This document shows, in pieces, positions 39,629 to 48,998 of a stretch of 64,000 nt of DNA. Within the stretch, counting starts at the first letter, position 1, and each line of letters starts with the position of its first letter. The position numbers were made by a program, and so were the translations under genes. Source of the stretch: Rhodoferax sp. GW822-FHT02A01. Its GTDB lineage: Bacteria > Pseudomonadota > Gammaproteobacteria > Burkholderiales > Burkholderiaceae_C. The stretch spans positions 1,798,001-1,862,000 of the forward strand of contig NZ_CP152376.1 in the NCBI RefSeq assembly GCF_038784515.1. The letters are read 5' to 3'. Under the pieces are notes generated by a model that was given only the letters and a program-made list of their open reading frames with translations, had not been told where the DNA came from and did no database searches.

Positions 39629-40028
39629 ACAGAAAAGAATAGAAGCATCGGAAGGGTATCTTCCGGTCTCCCCAGTAGTCCGCCGTGTCGCGGAAGATGT
39701 CGAGCAGTTGCTCGCGTGCCTCCTTGTCAAATTTGGCGTTGGCAGGAATATGCTCCAGCACGGCGATGAAGCCGGGCTGCGGGCCCGATTTATGCACCGG
39801 ATCGGTCATGCTGTCATACAGGGCATCAAAATTCTTGCTGACCTGCGTTGAGAGAATGAACTGCTGGCTGATCATGTCCAGCACATCCTGCTTGGACTGT
39901 GCATTGGCCAGGTTGGCGTACAGAAAGTGGTGACCCAGAGCCTGGGCAGCTTCCTGCAAATCCTGCACCCTGAAGGCGCGTATCGACTGAACGATATTGG
40001 TTCTTACGGTTCGAAGTGGCGTATCCAT
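39627..40028 (-). CDS. Barstar family ribonuclease inhibitor
   Basis: A 133-aa cytoplasmic inhibitor. It keeps the barnase-contact helix pattern NFDALYDSM, matching the N-x-D-A-L-W/Y-D of barstar (here Asn66, Asp68, Tyr71, Asp72), and the C-terminal FRDTADYWGDRKIPFRCFYSFL region typical of bacterial barstars. It has an N-terminal extension compared with the 90-aa Bacillus protein. It lies 35 bases downstream of the RNase gene on the same strand, so it protects the cell from that enzyme. Confidence 0.92.
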   Translation of the reverse strand: MDTPLRTVRTNIVQSIRAFRVQDLQEAAQALGHHFLYANLANAQSKQDVLDMISQQFILSTQVSKNFDALYDSMTDPVHKSGPQPGFIAVLEHIPANAKFDKEAREQLLDIFRDTADYWGDRKIPFRCFYSFL

Positions 40029-40063
40029 CCCCGATTCACTTTCTCAAAGTACAAAATAAAAAT

Positions 40064-40453
40064 TCAAGGCTCGATCCTGCGGAAGTTCGCGTAGTGATCG
40101 GCCGAGTAATAACAGGCATTCGGCTGGGTGGCAGGGCCACCGCATACAATTCTTCTGACTCCCCGGTCCCGAGACCCTGGGGTTTTGACGGTGTACTCCC
40201 GGTAATAACCGCGCTTGCTGATAGGCAGCAGACGCTCCCGGTTTCCAAACACGACGCCGTCCTTGTCAAACGGAAAAGGGCCACCCTGGCGTATCAAGCG
40301 GTATGTCTCCTGGCCTTGCGGTGGCAGCTCGCCCAGCGCAATCGCTCCAACTTCCGGTACCGCTGTGGTGGTTCTCGCTGCTACATTTTCACTGCCTAGT
40401 GAACTAATCAACAATAGGCCAGTAAGTACTAACTTAAACCAGTTGGTGCCCAC
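40064..40453 (-). CDS. Exported barnase-like ribonuclease
   Basis: A 129-aa secreted RNase of the N1/T1 (barnase) family. I use GTG 40453 because an AGGA site lies 7 bases upstream; a TTG at 40471 would add six residues. A hydrophobic signal (FKLVLTGLLLISSLGSENVAA) precedes the catalytic domain. DKDGVVFGNRE, YYREYTV (catalytic Glu), RGVRRIVCGG (Arg) and SADHYANFRRIEP (catalytic His) are all present. The neighbouring barstar is its inhibitor. Likely roles are nutrient scavenging or competition. Confidence 0.9.
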   Translation of the reverse strand: MGTNWFKLVLTGLLLISSLGSENVAARTTTAVPEVGAIALGELPPQGQETYRLIRQGGPFPFDKDGVVFGNRERLLPISKRGYYREYTVKTPGSRDRGVRRIVCGGPATQPNACYYSADHYANFRRIEP

Positions 40454-40524
40454 CTGAAATTCCTGTAACAAGGTTCGGGTAAACCCGATATCTCAAGGCC
40501 CGTAGTGTCGTCCATCCGGCCCAA

Positions 40525-40562
40525 AAAAGCAAGGCCTTGCCCAGTTAAGAGGCAAGGCCTTT
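40525..40562 (-). terminator. Intrinsic terminator of maeB
   Basis: On the minus strand, downstream of the maeB stop, an 11-bp stem AAGGCCTTGCC/GGCAAGGCCTT (40531-40541 and 40551-40561 in plus coordinates) is followed by GC and a six-T tract (complement of 40523-40528). It is a typical rho-independent terminator. Confidence 0.85.
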
Positions 40563-40607
40563 GGCTAATAAAAGTAAAGAAGTATGTACTAACTAAGCGT
40601 ATAGGCC

Positions 40608-42968
40608 TTAGCGGACAGCATTTGCATCTGCGATGGTCAGCGCCGTCATATTTACGATGCGCCTTACCGTGGTGCTTGCAGTCAAAATATGCACCGGTTT
40701 GGCCGCTCCGAGCAAAACCGGCCCGATAGCGATGTTTCCGCCCGCCGCCGTCTTGAGCAGGTTGTATGCAATATTGGCCGCGTCGATATTGGGAAGCACC
40801 AGCAGATTGGCGTCGCCCTGCAGCGTGCTGCGGGGCATCAGTGCCTTGCGCGCATCGCCGTCCAAGGCCACGTCGCCATGCATTTCACCGTCCACCTCCA
40901 GCCAGGGCGCCTGCTGCTGCAGTAGAGCCAGCGTTTGGCGCATCTTGACCGCGCTGGGTTCATTGCTGCTGCCAAAGTTGGAGTGGCTCAAGAGTGCTGC
41001 CTTGGGCTTGATGCCAAAGCGCATCATTTCTTCTGCCGCCATCACGGTGATACGGGCCAATTCCTGGGCAGTGGGGTCGTAGTTGACGTGCGTATCCACC
41101 AGGAACACTTGGCGTCCGGGCAGCATGAGACCGTTCATGCAGGCATAGATGGCGCAGTCCCCGCCAGGCGCGCCCTTGGCATCGGTGCGATTGCCAATGA
41201 CCTGGTCGATGTATTCCAGGTGGAGCGCCGTGCGCCCCCAGGTGCCGCAGATCAGGCCGTCCACGTCGCCCTTGTGCAGCAACATGGCGCCAATCAGACT
41301 CAGGCGGCGACGCATTTCAATCTTTGCCACCTGCACGGTAATGCCTTTGCGTTCCGTCATGCGGTGGTAGGTCTGCCAGAAGTCGCGATAACGGTGGTCC
41401 TGCTCCACATTCACCACGCTGTAGTCCACACCTTCCTTGAGGCGAAGACCGAACTTTTCAATGCGTTCGGCAATCACCGCTGGTCGGCCAATCAGGGTCG
41501 GCAGTGCAAGACCTTCATCCACCACGATCTGGGCGGCGCGCAGTACGCGCTCGTCTTCGCCCTCGGCATAGGCCACGCGCTTCTTGAGTGCCTTGCGGGC
41601 CGCATTGAAGATGGGCTTCATGGTGGTGCCGGAAGCGTAAACGAAGGTCTGCAATTTCTCGCGGTAGGCATCCAGGTCCGCAATCGGGCGCAAGGCCACA
41701 CCGCTGTCGGCGGCAGCCTTGGCCACAGCCGGAGCGATCTTCATCATCAGACGCGGATCAAACGGCTTGGGGATCAGATATTCGGGGCCAAAGGCCAGTT
41801 GCTCACCGGCGTAGGCCGCCGCAACGACTTCGCTTTGTTCCGCCTGTGCCAGTTCGGCAATGGCATGGACTGCGGCAATTTCCATCTCCACCGTGATGGT
41901 GGATGCGCCTGCATCCAGCGCACCGCGGAAGATATAGGGGAAGCACAGGACATTGTTGACCTGGTTGGGGTAATCGGTGCGGCCCGTGGCCATGACGGCG
42001 TCGTCGCGCACGGCCTTGACTTCTTCCGGCAGGATTTCCGGCGTGGGGTTGGCCAGCGCAAAAATGAGTGGTTTAGCGGCCATGGACTTCACCATGTCTG
42101 CCTTGAGTACACCGCCGGCGGACAAGCCCAGGAACACGTCGGCGCCATTGATAATTTCGCGCAGCGTGCGCGCGTCGGTCTTTTGGGCGAAAAAGGCCTT
42201 GTCGTCATCCATCAGCTCGGTACGTCCTTCGTAGACCACGCCAGCCAGGTCGGTTACGTAGATGTTTTCGCGCGGAATGCCTAGCTTCACCAGCAGTCCC
42301 AGGCAGGCCAGGGCCGCCGCACCCGCACCGGAGGTGACCAGCTTGACCTTCTTGGGATCCTTACCAACCACTTTCAGACCGTTGAGGATGGCTGCACCTA
42401 CGCAGATGGCAGTGCCGTGCTGGTCGTCATGGAACACCGGGATCTTCATGCGCTCGCGCAGCTTGCGTTCCACGTAGAAGCAGTCCGGCGCCTTGATATC
42501 TTCGAGGTTGATGCCGCCAAACGTAGGTTCCAGCGAGGCAATGATGTCGACTAGCTTGTCCAGGTCCTTCTTTTCGTCGATCTCGATGTCGAACACGTCG
42601 ATGCCGGCGAACTTCTTGAACAGCACGCCCTTGCCTTCCATCACCGGCTTGGCAGCCAGCGGCCCGATATCACCCAGGCCCAGCACAGCCGTGCCGTTGG
42701 TGATCACGGCAACCAAGTTGCCGCGGCTGGTGTACTTGAAGGCGTTGTTGGGGTCCTTGACGATTTCTTCGCAAGGTGCGGCAACACCGGGTGAATAAGC
42801 CAGCGCCAAGTCGTGCTGGTTGACCAGTTGCTTGGTGGCTGCAATAGCGATTTTGCCGGGTGTGGGGAACTGGTGGTATTCCAGGGCAGCGCGGCGCAGT
42901 TCGGCGCGCTTATCGAGTGTGTTGGAGGAACTGGGGCTGTGAGAGCCGGCGGAGGAGTCCTGGGTCAT
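40608..42968 (-). CDS. maeB: NADP-dependent malic enzyme (MaeB type), copy 1
   Basis: A 786-aa two-part enzyme. The N-terminal malic enzyme domain (about 1-430) decarboxylates malate to pyruvate ([43 protein letters not shown]). The C-terminal phosphotransacetylase-like domain (about 445-780) is regulatory in MaeB enzymes. It ends with its own terminator. A second, similar enzyme is encoded at 57444-59753. The N-terminus has a 25-residue Ser-rich extension absent from that copy. Confidence 0.95.
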   Translation of the reverse strand: MTQDSSAGSHSPSSSNTLDKRAELRRAALEYHQFPTPGKIAIAATKQLVNQHDLALAYSPGVAAPCEEIVKDPNNAFKYTSRGNLVAVITNGTAVLGLGDIGPLAAKPVMEGKGVLFKKFAGIDVFDIEIDEKKDLDKLVDIIASLEPTFGGINLEDIKAPDCFYVERKLRERMKIPVFHDDQHGTAICVGAAILNGLKVVGKDPKKVKLVTSGAGAAALACLGLLVKLGIPRENIYVTDLAGVVYEGRTELMDDDKAFFAQKTDARTLREIINGADVFLGLSAGGVLKADMVKSMAAKPLIFALANPTPEILPEEVKAVRDDAVMATGRTDYPNQVNNVLCFPYIFRGALDAGASTITVEMEIAAVHAIAELAQAEQSEVVAAAYAGEQLAFGPEYLIPKPFDPRLMMKIAPAVAKAAADSGVALRPIADLDAYREKLQTFVYASGTTMKPIFNAARKALKKRVAYAEGEDERVLRAAQIVVDEGLALPTLIGRPAVIAERIEKFGLRLKEGVDYSVVNVEQDHRYRDFWQTYHRMTERKGITVQVAKIEMRRRLSLIGAMLLHKGDVDGLICGTWGRTALHLEYIDQVIGNRTDAKGAPGGDCAIYACMNGLMLPGRQVFLVDTHVNYDPTAQELARITVMAAEEMMRFGIKPKAALLSHSNFGSSNEPSAVKMRQTLALLQQQAPWLEVDGEMHGDVALDGDARKALMPRSTLQGDANLLVLPNIDAANIAYNLLKTAAGGNIAIGPVLLGAAKPVHILTASTTVRRIVNMTALTIADANAVR

Positions 42969-43063
42969 TGTGCGTCCTTGTTCGTCGGGGCGGGCAAGAA
43001 AGGCGCGGGCCCCTGTGGGTGTCGGGCGATTGTAGACCTGTGCGGAAAGCGGTTTGATCCGGA

Positions 43064-44335
43064 TCAGGGCGCCGCCTGCAATACCGTCTCCTGGGCTAGC
43101 TCCATGCGCCGCGCACCACTCTTGCCAGTCAGCACAAAGCCCCTCTGCACGCCTTGATCATCCAGGAAGCGCCAGGCGCCGGTCTCGCCACTGCCATCGG
43201 CCACCCAGCCGCCCGCCGTTTGCGGGTGCGGTGCGCACACCACGATGGGCAGCGCTGGCGTCTTGATGGAAACCGGCATCAGCGGAAACACCAGGTCGGT
43301 CGGCGTGCCGGCCAGCGTAGCGGCCAGCGCCTTGGCCGCACCCATGATGGGCATCACAAATGGCAATGTGCGTGCGCCAGCAGAGGCATATTGCGCGCCA
43401 TCACCCAGCGCGTACACGCCGTCGACAGAGGTCTGTAGCTGTGCATCCACCACAATGCCGCGCTCGCAGGCGATGCCCGCGGCGCTGGCCAGATCGGTTT
43501 GCGCGCGCAGCCCGATGGCACTCAAAACGGTATCGACCCGCAATACGGACCCATTGGCCAGGCTAACGTCAAGGCGACCATCGGGCGCCTCATCCACGGT
43601 CCGCACCGTCGTGCCGAAGTGCCAATGCACGCCCAATGCCTGCAACGCGTCCTTGAGTTGCAGACCGGCTTGCTCAGGTAGTAGTGACGCGAGTGGCCGT
43701 GTCGATGGGTCTACCACCTGGACGCTATGGCCACCTAGTACCAAATCGTTGGCAAACTCACATCCGATCAGCCCGGCTCCAATGACCAACACGGTTTGGG
43801 GTTTGGGCAATCCGTCCTGGCCTGGTGCTGCAGAAGCGCCCTGCAGCTCCTTGTGGAAAAGCGCGAAGTCATCCAGTGAATTCACGCTGCGCACACGCTC
43901 TGCCGCTTTGCCCTGCAGCGGTGCGCGAATCGGTTGGGCGCCGGTGGCCAATACCAGTCGTCCAAAACGCAGGGTCTGCACACCGTGCGGCGACCGCAGG
44001 GTCAAGGTGCGCGACTTGGTTTCGATGGCTTGCACCGTGCTGAAGGCGAGCAGCGTGACGTTCAACGTCTCGGCCATCTTGGCGGCGGGCGTGGTGACCA
44101 TCTGATGGGGCGCCCGCTTTTGCGCCATCGCGTTGGAAAGCGATGGCTTGGCATAAAAGTCACCGCTGTCCGCAGTGACCACCACAACCGGCGTTGCGGT
44201 ATCAAGCTTGCGGAACTCGCGCACGGTAGTCCAGCCGGCCAAACCGGCACCGATCACCACCAGAGGGGCGACCACCACTTCCGCTGCAGGTTGCGCAGAG
44301 GTTACCGGGACGGGGGTGCGCGGCTCCATGGTCAT
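43064..44335 (-). CDS. NADH:rubredoxin-type FAD oxidoreductase
   Basis: A 423-aa pyridine nucleotide-disulfide-fold flavoprotein. The N-terminal FAD motif is VIGAGLAGWTTVREF and the second nucleotide motif is VLVIGAGLIGCEFANDLVLGG; an ALGDGAQYA-type FAD motif follows. It starts 2 bases after the rubredoxin stop and shares its operon with a rubrerythrin. This order makes it the rubredoxin reductase. The C-terminal domain (about 330-423) is specific to this subfamily. Confidence 0.88.
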   Translation of the reverse strand: MTMEPRTPVPVTSAQPAAEVVVAPLVVIGAGLAGWTTVREFRKLDTATPVVVVTADSGDFYAKPSLSNAMAQKRAPHQMVTTPAAKMAETLNVTLLAFSTVQAIETKSRTLTLRSPHGVQTLRFGRLVLATGAQPIRAPLQGKAAERVRSVNSLDDFALFHKELQGASAAPGQDGLPKPQTVLVIGAGLIGCEFANDLVLGGHSVQVVDPSTRPLASLLPEQAGLQLKDALQALGVHWHFGTTVRTVDEAPDGRLDVSLANGSVLRVDTVLSAIGLRAQTDLASAAGIACERGIVVDAQLQTSVDGVYALGDGAQYASAGARTLPFVMPIMGAAKALAATLAGTPTDLVFPLMPVSIKTPALPIVVCAPHPQTAGGWVADGSGETGAWRFLDDQGVQRGFVLTGKSGARRMELAQETVLQAAP

Positions 44336-44337
44336 GC

Positions 44338-44502
44338 TCAGATCTCCGTGACTTCGAAGTCGGCCTTGGCCACGCCACAGTCCGGGCAGGCCCAGCTGTC
44401 GGGAACATCAGCCCACAAGGTGCCGGGCGCAATGCCGTCTTCGGGGCGGCCCGCCTGTTCGTCGTACACAAAGCCGCAAACGATGCAGATATAGGTTTTC
44501 AT
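44338..44502 (-). CDS. Rubredoxin
   Basis: A 54-residue iron-sulfur electron carrier with both Fe ligand pairs: Cys6-x2-Cys9 (YICIVCGFVYD) and Cys39-x2-Cys42 (WACPDCGVAKADFE). It is full length. It lies between rubrerythrin and the flavin reductase on the same strand, and should carry electrons from the reductase to the rubrerythrin. Confidence 0.97.
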   Translation of the reverse strand: MKTYICIVCGFVYDEQAGRPEDGIAPGTLWADVPDSWACPDCGVAKADFEVTEI

Positions 44503-44553
44503 GGAGTTCAGTCTTTCAAAGTTTAAACGTGGATGGAATAGGGGGCTGGAAAC

Positions 44554-45036
44554 TCAGGCGCTCACCTTGGCAAGCTGAGCCTTGTAGTGGTTGGCATGAC
44601 GCTCTTCTACCTTGGCCAATGCGGCAAAGCGCTTCTGGGCCTTTTCCAGCGTGGCCTTGAACTGGGCTGCGTGGACCTTGCTTTCTTCAATCTGCTCGTC
44701 CATTTCGGTCACGGCTGCGGCGTTGCCCTCGGCTTCGGCGGTCTTGCGGAAGGTGGGGTACATCTCGGTGTACTCGTAGGTTTCACCGTCAATGGCTATC
44801 TGCAGTGCCTTGGCCGGGGTCATGGTCGCCTTGGGGTAGAGCAGGTCCAAGTGGCCGAAGGCGTGCATCACTTCCTGGTCAGCGGTCTCTTCAAAGGTGC
44901 GGGCCGTCTCTTCATCACCGGCTTCGCGCGCCAGCTTGGCAAAGTAGCGGTACTTGATATGCGCCATCGACTCACCGGCAAAAGCCGCTTCGAGGTTGGC
45001 AATGGTCTTGATTTCCGGGCGTTGTGCTTGGGACAT
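44554..45036 (-). CDS. Rubrerythrin family protein
   Basis: A 160-aa ferritin-like di-iron protein, probably an H2O2 reductase. Helix motifs are FAGESMAHIKYRYFAKLA, TADQEVMHAFGHLDLL and EQIEESKVHAAQF, containing the glutamate and histidine metal ligands. It lacks the C-terminal rubredoxin domain found in classic rubrerythrin; that function is supplied by the separate rubredoxin gene downstream. It is the first gene of the operon, and an OxyR-like operator lies upstream. Confidence 0.93.
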   Translation of the reverse strand: MSQAQRPEIKTIANLEAAFAGESMAHIKYRYFAKLAREAGDEETARTFEETADQEVMHAFGHLDLLYPKATMTPAKALQIAIDGETYEYTEMYPTFRKTAEAEGNAAAVTEMDEQIEESKVHAAQFKATLEKAQKRFAALAKVEERHANHYKAQLAKVSA

Positions 45037-45123
45037 GGTCAGCTCCTTGGGGTTTGGATGAATCGGTAGAAGGCTTCTATCAACTTGTGGTCAAGTTTAG
45101 CTTTTAACTAAAAATAGGGCAAT

Positions 45124-45156
45124 CGATTGTTCCTATTTGATTAATAGAAACAATCG
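45124..45156. promoter_or_regulatory. OxyR-like operator between rubrerythrin and proline iminopeptidase genes
   Basis: Two 13-base arms, CGATTGTTCCTAT (45124-45136) and ATAGAAACAATCG (45144-45156), are complementary apart from one mismatch. They place CTAT-N7-ATAG at the centre, which is the middle of the OxyR consensus (ATAG-N7-CTAT-N7-ATAG-N7-CTAT). The left outer quarter reads ATCG, close to ATAG; the right one matches poorly. The site is about 90 bases upstream of the rubrerythrin start, consistent with a peroxide-controlled promoter. Another LysR-type regulator could also bind it. Confidence 0.55.
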
Positions 45157-45203
45157 TCGGACGGCTGCACAATGGGCATCCACCGCAATTTCCGTTCCCA
45201 GCC

Positions 45204-46178
45204 ATGACCAACTCTGCCGATCAACCCACCCTGTTTCCCCCTTTGCAACCCCATGGCAGCGGCATGTTGGCAGTGGATGAGATCCACACCCTGTACTGGG
45301 AGGAATGCGGCAACCCGAACGGAGTGCCGGTACTGTTCCTGCATGGTGGACCGGGCGCCGGGCTCTCGCCCAAGCACCGCCAGTTTTTCGACCCGGCCTA
45401 TTACCGCATCGTGCTGTTTGACCAGCGTGGCGCCGGGCAATCCACGCCATTGGGCGAGACCCGCAACAACACCACGCAACTGCTGATTGCCGACATCGAG
45501 CGCATCCGCGAGATGCTGGGCGTGCAGCAGTGGCTGGTGTTCGGCGGTTCCTGGGGCTCCACTCTGGCACTGGCCTATGGGCAGGCGCACTCCGAGCGCT
45601 GCAGCGGCTTCATCCTGCGTGGCATCTTTCTCTGCACGCCCGCCGAGGTGGACTGGTTTCTCAACGGTATCCGCTGGTTCTTCCCCGATGCGCACGAGCG
45701 TTTTGTGGCGCCGATTGCCGAGGCGGACCGCGGTGACCTGTTGCCCGCCTTCTGCAAAAAGCTGTTTGGAGATGACCGCGCTGCGGGAGTGGCCGCTGCG
45801 CAAGCCTGGGGCCGCTATGAAGGCAGCACCATCAACTTGCTGCCCAACCCGACGGTGGAGGAGGAGTTCGGCTCCGAGTCGGTCGCCTTGGGGGTGGGCC
45901 GTCTGGAAGCGCACTACTTCACGCACGGTGCCTTCCTGTCGGAAGACCAGCTCATCCGCAATGTAGACCGCATCCGCCATCTGCCCTGCATCATCGTGCA
46001 GGGGCGCTATGACGTGATCTGCCCGCCGCTCTCAGCCTGGCGGCTGCACCAGGCTTGGCCTGAGGCTGGTTTCCACATCGTCCCTGACGCGGGGCACGGT
46101 GCGTTTGAACCCGGCATCAGCCGGCTGCTGGTGCGTGCCACCGAGCAGTTCAAGCACGGCAACCTAGACCTGCGGTAG
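45204..46178 (+). CDS. pip: Proline iminopeptidase
   Basis: Alpha/beta hydrolase of peptidase family S33 (324 aa) that removes N-terminal proline. It has HGGPGAG (oxyanion loop), FDQRGAGQS, the GGSWGSTLALAYGQAH nucleophile elbow, GRYDVICPP (Asp) and DAGHGAFEP (His). The length is normal. It overlaps the end of the next gene, which is on the opposite strand, by 15 bases. Confidence 0.95.
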   Translation: MTNSADQPTLFPPLQPHGSGMLAVDEIHTLYWEECGNPNGVPVLFLHGGPGAGLSPKHRQFFDPAYYRIVLFDQRGAGQSTPLGETRNNTTQLLIADIERIREMLGVQQWLVFGGSWGSTLALAYGQAHSERCSGFILRGIFLCTPAEVDWFLNGIRWFFPDAHERFVAPIAEADRGDLLPAFCKKLFGDDRAAGVAAAQAWGRYEGSTINLLPNPTVEEEFGSESVALGVGRLEAHYFTHGAFLSEDQLIRNVDRIRHLPCIIVQGRYDVICPPLSAWRLHQAWPEAGFHIVPDAGHGAFEPGISRLLVRATEQFKHGNLDLR

Positions 46179-47513
46179 CAGGAAGCGCCGCTCCCAGGCG
46201 CTGATCTCGTGCAAATAGCTGTCGTATTCCACCGCCTTTACCGCACAGTAGCCGGTGACAAAAGCGTCGCCCAGCAGGGCGCGCGCCGACGCACTGTTTG
46301 ACATGCGCTCATGCGCGGGCAGGAAGCTGCGCTCCAGTCCGTGGGATTTGCCCAAAGCGTTGCTGCCTTCTTCCAGCGGCGCTGAGGGATGCAGCTTTTC
46401 GTTTATGCCAGCCAGACCGGCTGCCAGCGAGGCGGCAATGGCCAGATACGGGTTGGCATCCGCGCCGGCAATGCGGTTTTCCACCCGGCGTGCGGCCGGG
46501 CCACTCTTGGGAATGCGCAGGCCGGCGGTGCGGTTGTCATAGCCCCAGGCCAGGTTGACGGGCGCCTGCGTGCCGGCGATGAAGCGGCGGTAGGAATTCA
46601 CGAAGGGCGCGAACACCAGCATCAGGTCCGGGCCGTAGGTTTGCAGCCCCGCAATGAAGTGTCCAAAGGCTGCCGTCTCGCTGCCGTCTTCCGCACTGAA
46701 GATATTGCGCCCGGCACTGTCCACCACGCTCTGGTGCAGGTGCATGGAGCTGCCCTGGTCACCGGCAATCGGCTTGGCCATAAACACGGCATTGAGCCCG
46801 TGCTGGATGGCAATTTCCTTGGCCGCGTACTTGAACAAAAAGGCTTGGTCGGCCACCGCCAGCGGGTCGCCGTGCATCAGGTTGATCTCGTACTGGCTGG
46901 TGCCCACTTCATGGATCCAGGTGTCGGCCTGGATGCCCAGGCCCTCCAGGGCCTTGCGGAATGCGTCCCAGAACGGGGCCAGCTCGTTGAGCATGTTCAT
47001 GCTGAAGGCCGACTGGCCGGCTTCGGCACGGCCATTGCGCGCCTGCGGCGGTGTCAGGGGCACGGCCGGGTCCATACACGGTGCGGTCAGGTAGAACTCG
47101 ATCTCAGGCGCCACCACGGGCGTGAGGCCCTGTGCGGTGTAGCGCGCCACCACGGTTTCCAGCAGCGAGCGCGCCGAAAATGCGCAGGGCTCGCCATTGA
47201 GTTCCACACAGTCGTGGATGGTAAAGGCGCGTGGAACGCTGGACCAGGGCGACAGCTTGAGCGTGCGGTAGTCCGGCACCAGGCGCACGTCGGGGTCGGC
47301 ATCCGGGAAGATCGGGTCGTAGGAGTAGTCGCCGGTTACGCACTGCATGGGAATGGCCTGCGCGATACGCAACTCATTGCCTGCAGCAAAGCTGTGTGCG
47401 GGCATGAGCTTGCCGCGCGGATAGCCCGACACGTCCGGAAAAATGCACTCGACATCGCGGATGCCGTGTTGGTCGAAAAAGGCCTGCAGTTCGGCGCGGT
47501 TGTTGTGGGTCAT
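46164..47513 (-). CDS. Glutamine synthetase family protein (gamma-glutamyl ligase type)
   Basis: A 449-aa GS-fold ligase. The start at 47513 (MTHNNRAELQAFFDQHGIRDVECIFPDVSG) fits PuuA- and GlnA3-type proteins; a longer frame upstream would overlap gor. Motifs are APEIEFYL (metal-binding Glu), GTSQYEINLMHGDPL and SSMHLHQSV, then RRVENRIAGADANPYL. Such enzymes often glutamylate polyamines or other amines. No puuBCD genes are adjacent, so the substrate is unknown. Confidence 0.88.
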   Translation of the reverse strand: MTHNNRAELQAFFDQHGIRDVECIFPDVSGYPRGKLMPAHSFAAGNELRIAQAIPMQCVTGDYSYDPIFPDADPDVRLVPDYRTLKLSPWSSVPRAFTIHDCVELNGEPCAFSARSLLETVVARYTAQGLTPVVAPEIEFYLTAPCMDPAVPLTPPQARNGRAEAGQSAFSMNMLNELAPFWDAFRKALEGLGIQADTWIHEVGTSQYEINLMHGDPLAVADQAFLFKYAAKEIAIQHGLNAVFMAKPIAGDQGSSMHLHQSVVDSAGRNIFSAEDGSETAAFGHFIAGLQTYGPDLMLVFAPFVNSYRRFIAGTQAPVNLAWGYDNRTAGLRIPKSGPAARRVENRIAGADANPYLAIAASLAAGLAGINEKLHPSAPLEEGSNALGKSHGLERSFLPAHERMSNSASARALLGDAFVTGYCAVKAVEYDSYLHEISAWERRFLLPQV

Positions 47514-47602
47514 GGTGAAATGCGAAGGGATGGGGACATCAGTCTCCAAGCCATTCTCGCGCAAGCGCTTGGGCCCCGAAGGGTCCACTTGGGGTGAAAC
47601 AC

Positions 47603-48967
47603 ATGCAGCAATTTGACTTGGTCGTGATCGGTGGCGGCTCCGGTGGCGTGCGGGCGGCGCGCATTGCCGCGGGCCACGGTGCCAAAGTGGCACTGGTAGA
47701 GGAGTACCGCCTGGGCGGCACTTGCGTGATCCGTGGCTGCGTGCCCAAGAAACTCATGGTGTATGCCTCGCGCTTTGCCCAGGAGTTCGAAGAAGCGCAC
47801 GGCTTTGGCTGGACCGTAGGCCAGAGCCACTTCGACTGGGCCACACTCAAGGCCAACCGCGACCGCGAAGTGGCCCGCCTGGAAAGCGTGTACCGCAGCA
47901 ACCTGTTGGCGGCCGGTGTCACCCTCTTCGACAGCCGTGCCGTGCTGCAGGAGTCGCATGTGGTGCGCCTCACCGATGGAACGCTGCTGCAGGGCAAGAC
48001 TATTCTGGTGGCCACCGGCGCCAGGCCGGAAACGGGCCCGGCCATACCAGGTTTGGAGCTGAGCATCGACTCCAACGGCTTTTTCGAACTGGAACAACTA
48101 CCCAAGCAGGTGGTGGTCCAGGGCGCAGGCTACATTGCTCTGGAGCTGGCCTGTGTGCTGCGCCGGCTGGGATCAGAGGTCAGCGTGGTGCTGCGAGGGG
48201 AACAGATCCTGCGCGGCTTTGATGACGAGTTGCGCGCACACCTGTCCAACGAGCTCGCCGCCATCGGTATCCGCTTTCTGTTCGGTCGTACCTTCGCTGC
48301 AATCAGCCGCCAGGGCGCGGGACTGCAGGTCACACTGGACGACGGGCAGACACTGGATGCCGACTGCGTGTTGCGTGCTGTCGGGCGTACGCCCAACACC
48401 GCCGGACTGGGTCTGCAGGAAGCCGGCGTGGCACTGGATGCCAAGGGCGCGGTGCGGGTGGAGGGGCTTTCCCAAACCTCGGTGCCGCACATCCATGCGG
48501 TGGGGGATGTCACCAACCGCGTCAACCTCACGCCCATGGCCATCCGCGAAGGCCATGCTTTTGCCGACACCGTGTTCGGCAAGACGCCGCGCGGCGTGGA
48601 CCACACGCTGATTCCCAGCGCCGTGTTCACCACGCCGGAGGCCGGTGTGGTGGGACTGACCGAAGCACAGGCACTGCAACAGTATCCGCATCTGGATGTG
48701 TACCGCACCACCTTCCGGCCGATGAAGGCCACGCTGTCGGGCCACGCATCCCGCGTCTTCATGAAGCTGCTGGTGGACCGCGATACCGACCGCGTGCTGG
48801 GCTTCCATGCGGTAGGACCGGATTCGGGCGAGCTGGCGCAATTGGTGGGTGTGACGCTGCAACTGGGTGCCACCAAGAGCGCCTTTGATGCCACGCTGGC
48901 GGTACACCCTACGGCGGCGGAAGAGCTGGTGACCATGCGTACGGCCACCGTGCGGCACAACCTGTAG
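47603..48967 (+). CDS. gor: Glutathione-disulfide reductase
   Basis: NADPH-dependent flavoenzyme (454 aa) that reduces glutathione disulfide. The FAD motif VIGGGSGGVRAARIA leads to the redox-active GGTCVIRGCVPKKLM (Cys41 and Cys46). The NADPH domain has GAGYIALELA, and the C-terminus carries HPTAAEELVTM with the catalytic His. The start is ATG 47603, after a GGGGTG stretch; GTG 47594 is an alternative. It is divergent from the GS-family gene. Confidence 0.94.
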   Translation: MQQFDLVVIGGGSGGVRAARIAAGHGAKVALVEEYRLGGTCVIRGCVPKKLMVYASRFAQEFEEAHGFGWTVGQSHFDWATLKANRDREVARLESVYRSNLLAAGVTLFDSRAVLQESHVVRLTDGTLLQGKTILVATGARPETGPAIPGLELSIDSNGFFELEQLPKQVVVQGAGYIALELACVLRRLGSEVSVVLRGEQILRGFDDELRAHLSNELAAIGIRFLFGRTFAAISRQGAGLQVTLDDGQTLDADCVLRAVGRTPNTAGLGLQEAGVALDAKGAVRVEGLSQTSVPHIHAVGDVTNRVNLTPMAIREGHAFADTVFGKTPRGVDHTLIPSAVFTTPEAGVVGLTEAQALQQYPHLDVYRTTFRPMKATLSGHASRVFMKLLVDRDTDRVLGFHAVGPDSGELAQLVGVTLQLGATKSAFDATLAVHPTAAEELVTMRTATVRHNL

Positions 48968-48998
48968 ACGTCGCAGACAAACCAGGCTCCCCCTCAGC

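Noticed and set aside
39430..39648. A 72-codon frame downstream of barstar as a separate gene
   Set aside because: It has no ribosome site and its start lies inside barstar; I kept it only as an observation, not as a gene.
40935..42284. Open frame (449 codons) on the plus strand opposite maeB
   Set aside because: Antisense to a confident malic enzyme gene; His/Gly/Ala-rich without any domain.
46389..47597. Open frame (402 codons) on the plus strand opposite the glutamine-synthetase-family gene
   Set aside because: Antisense shadow; the minus-strand frame has full GS motifs.
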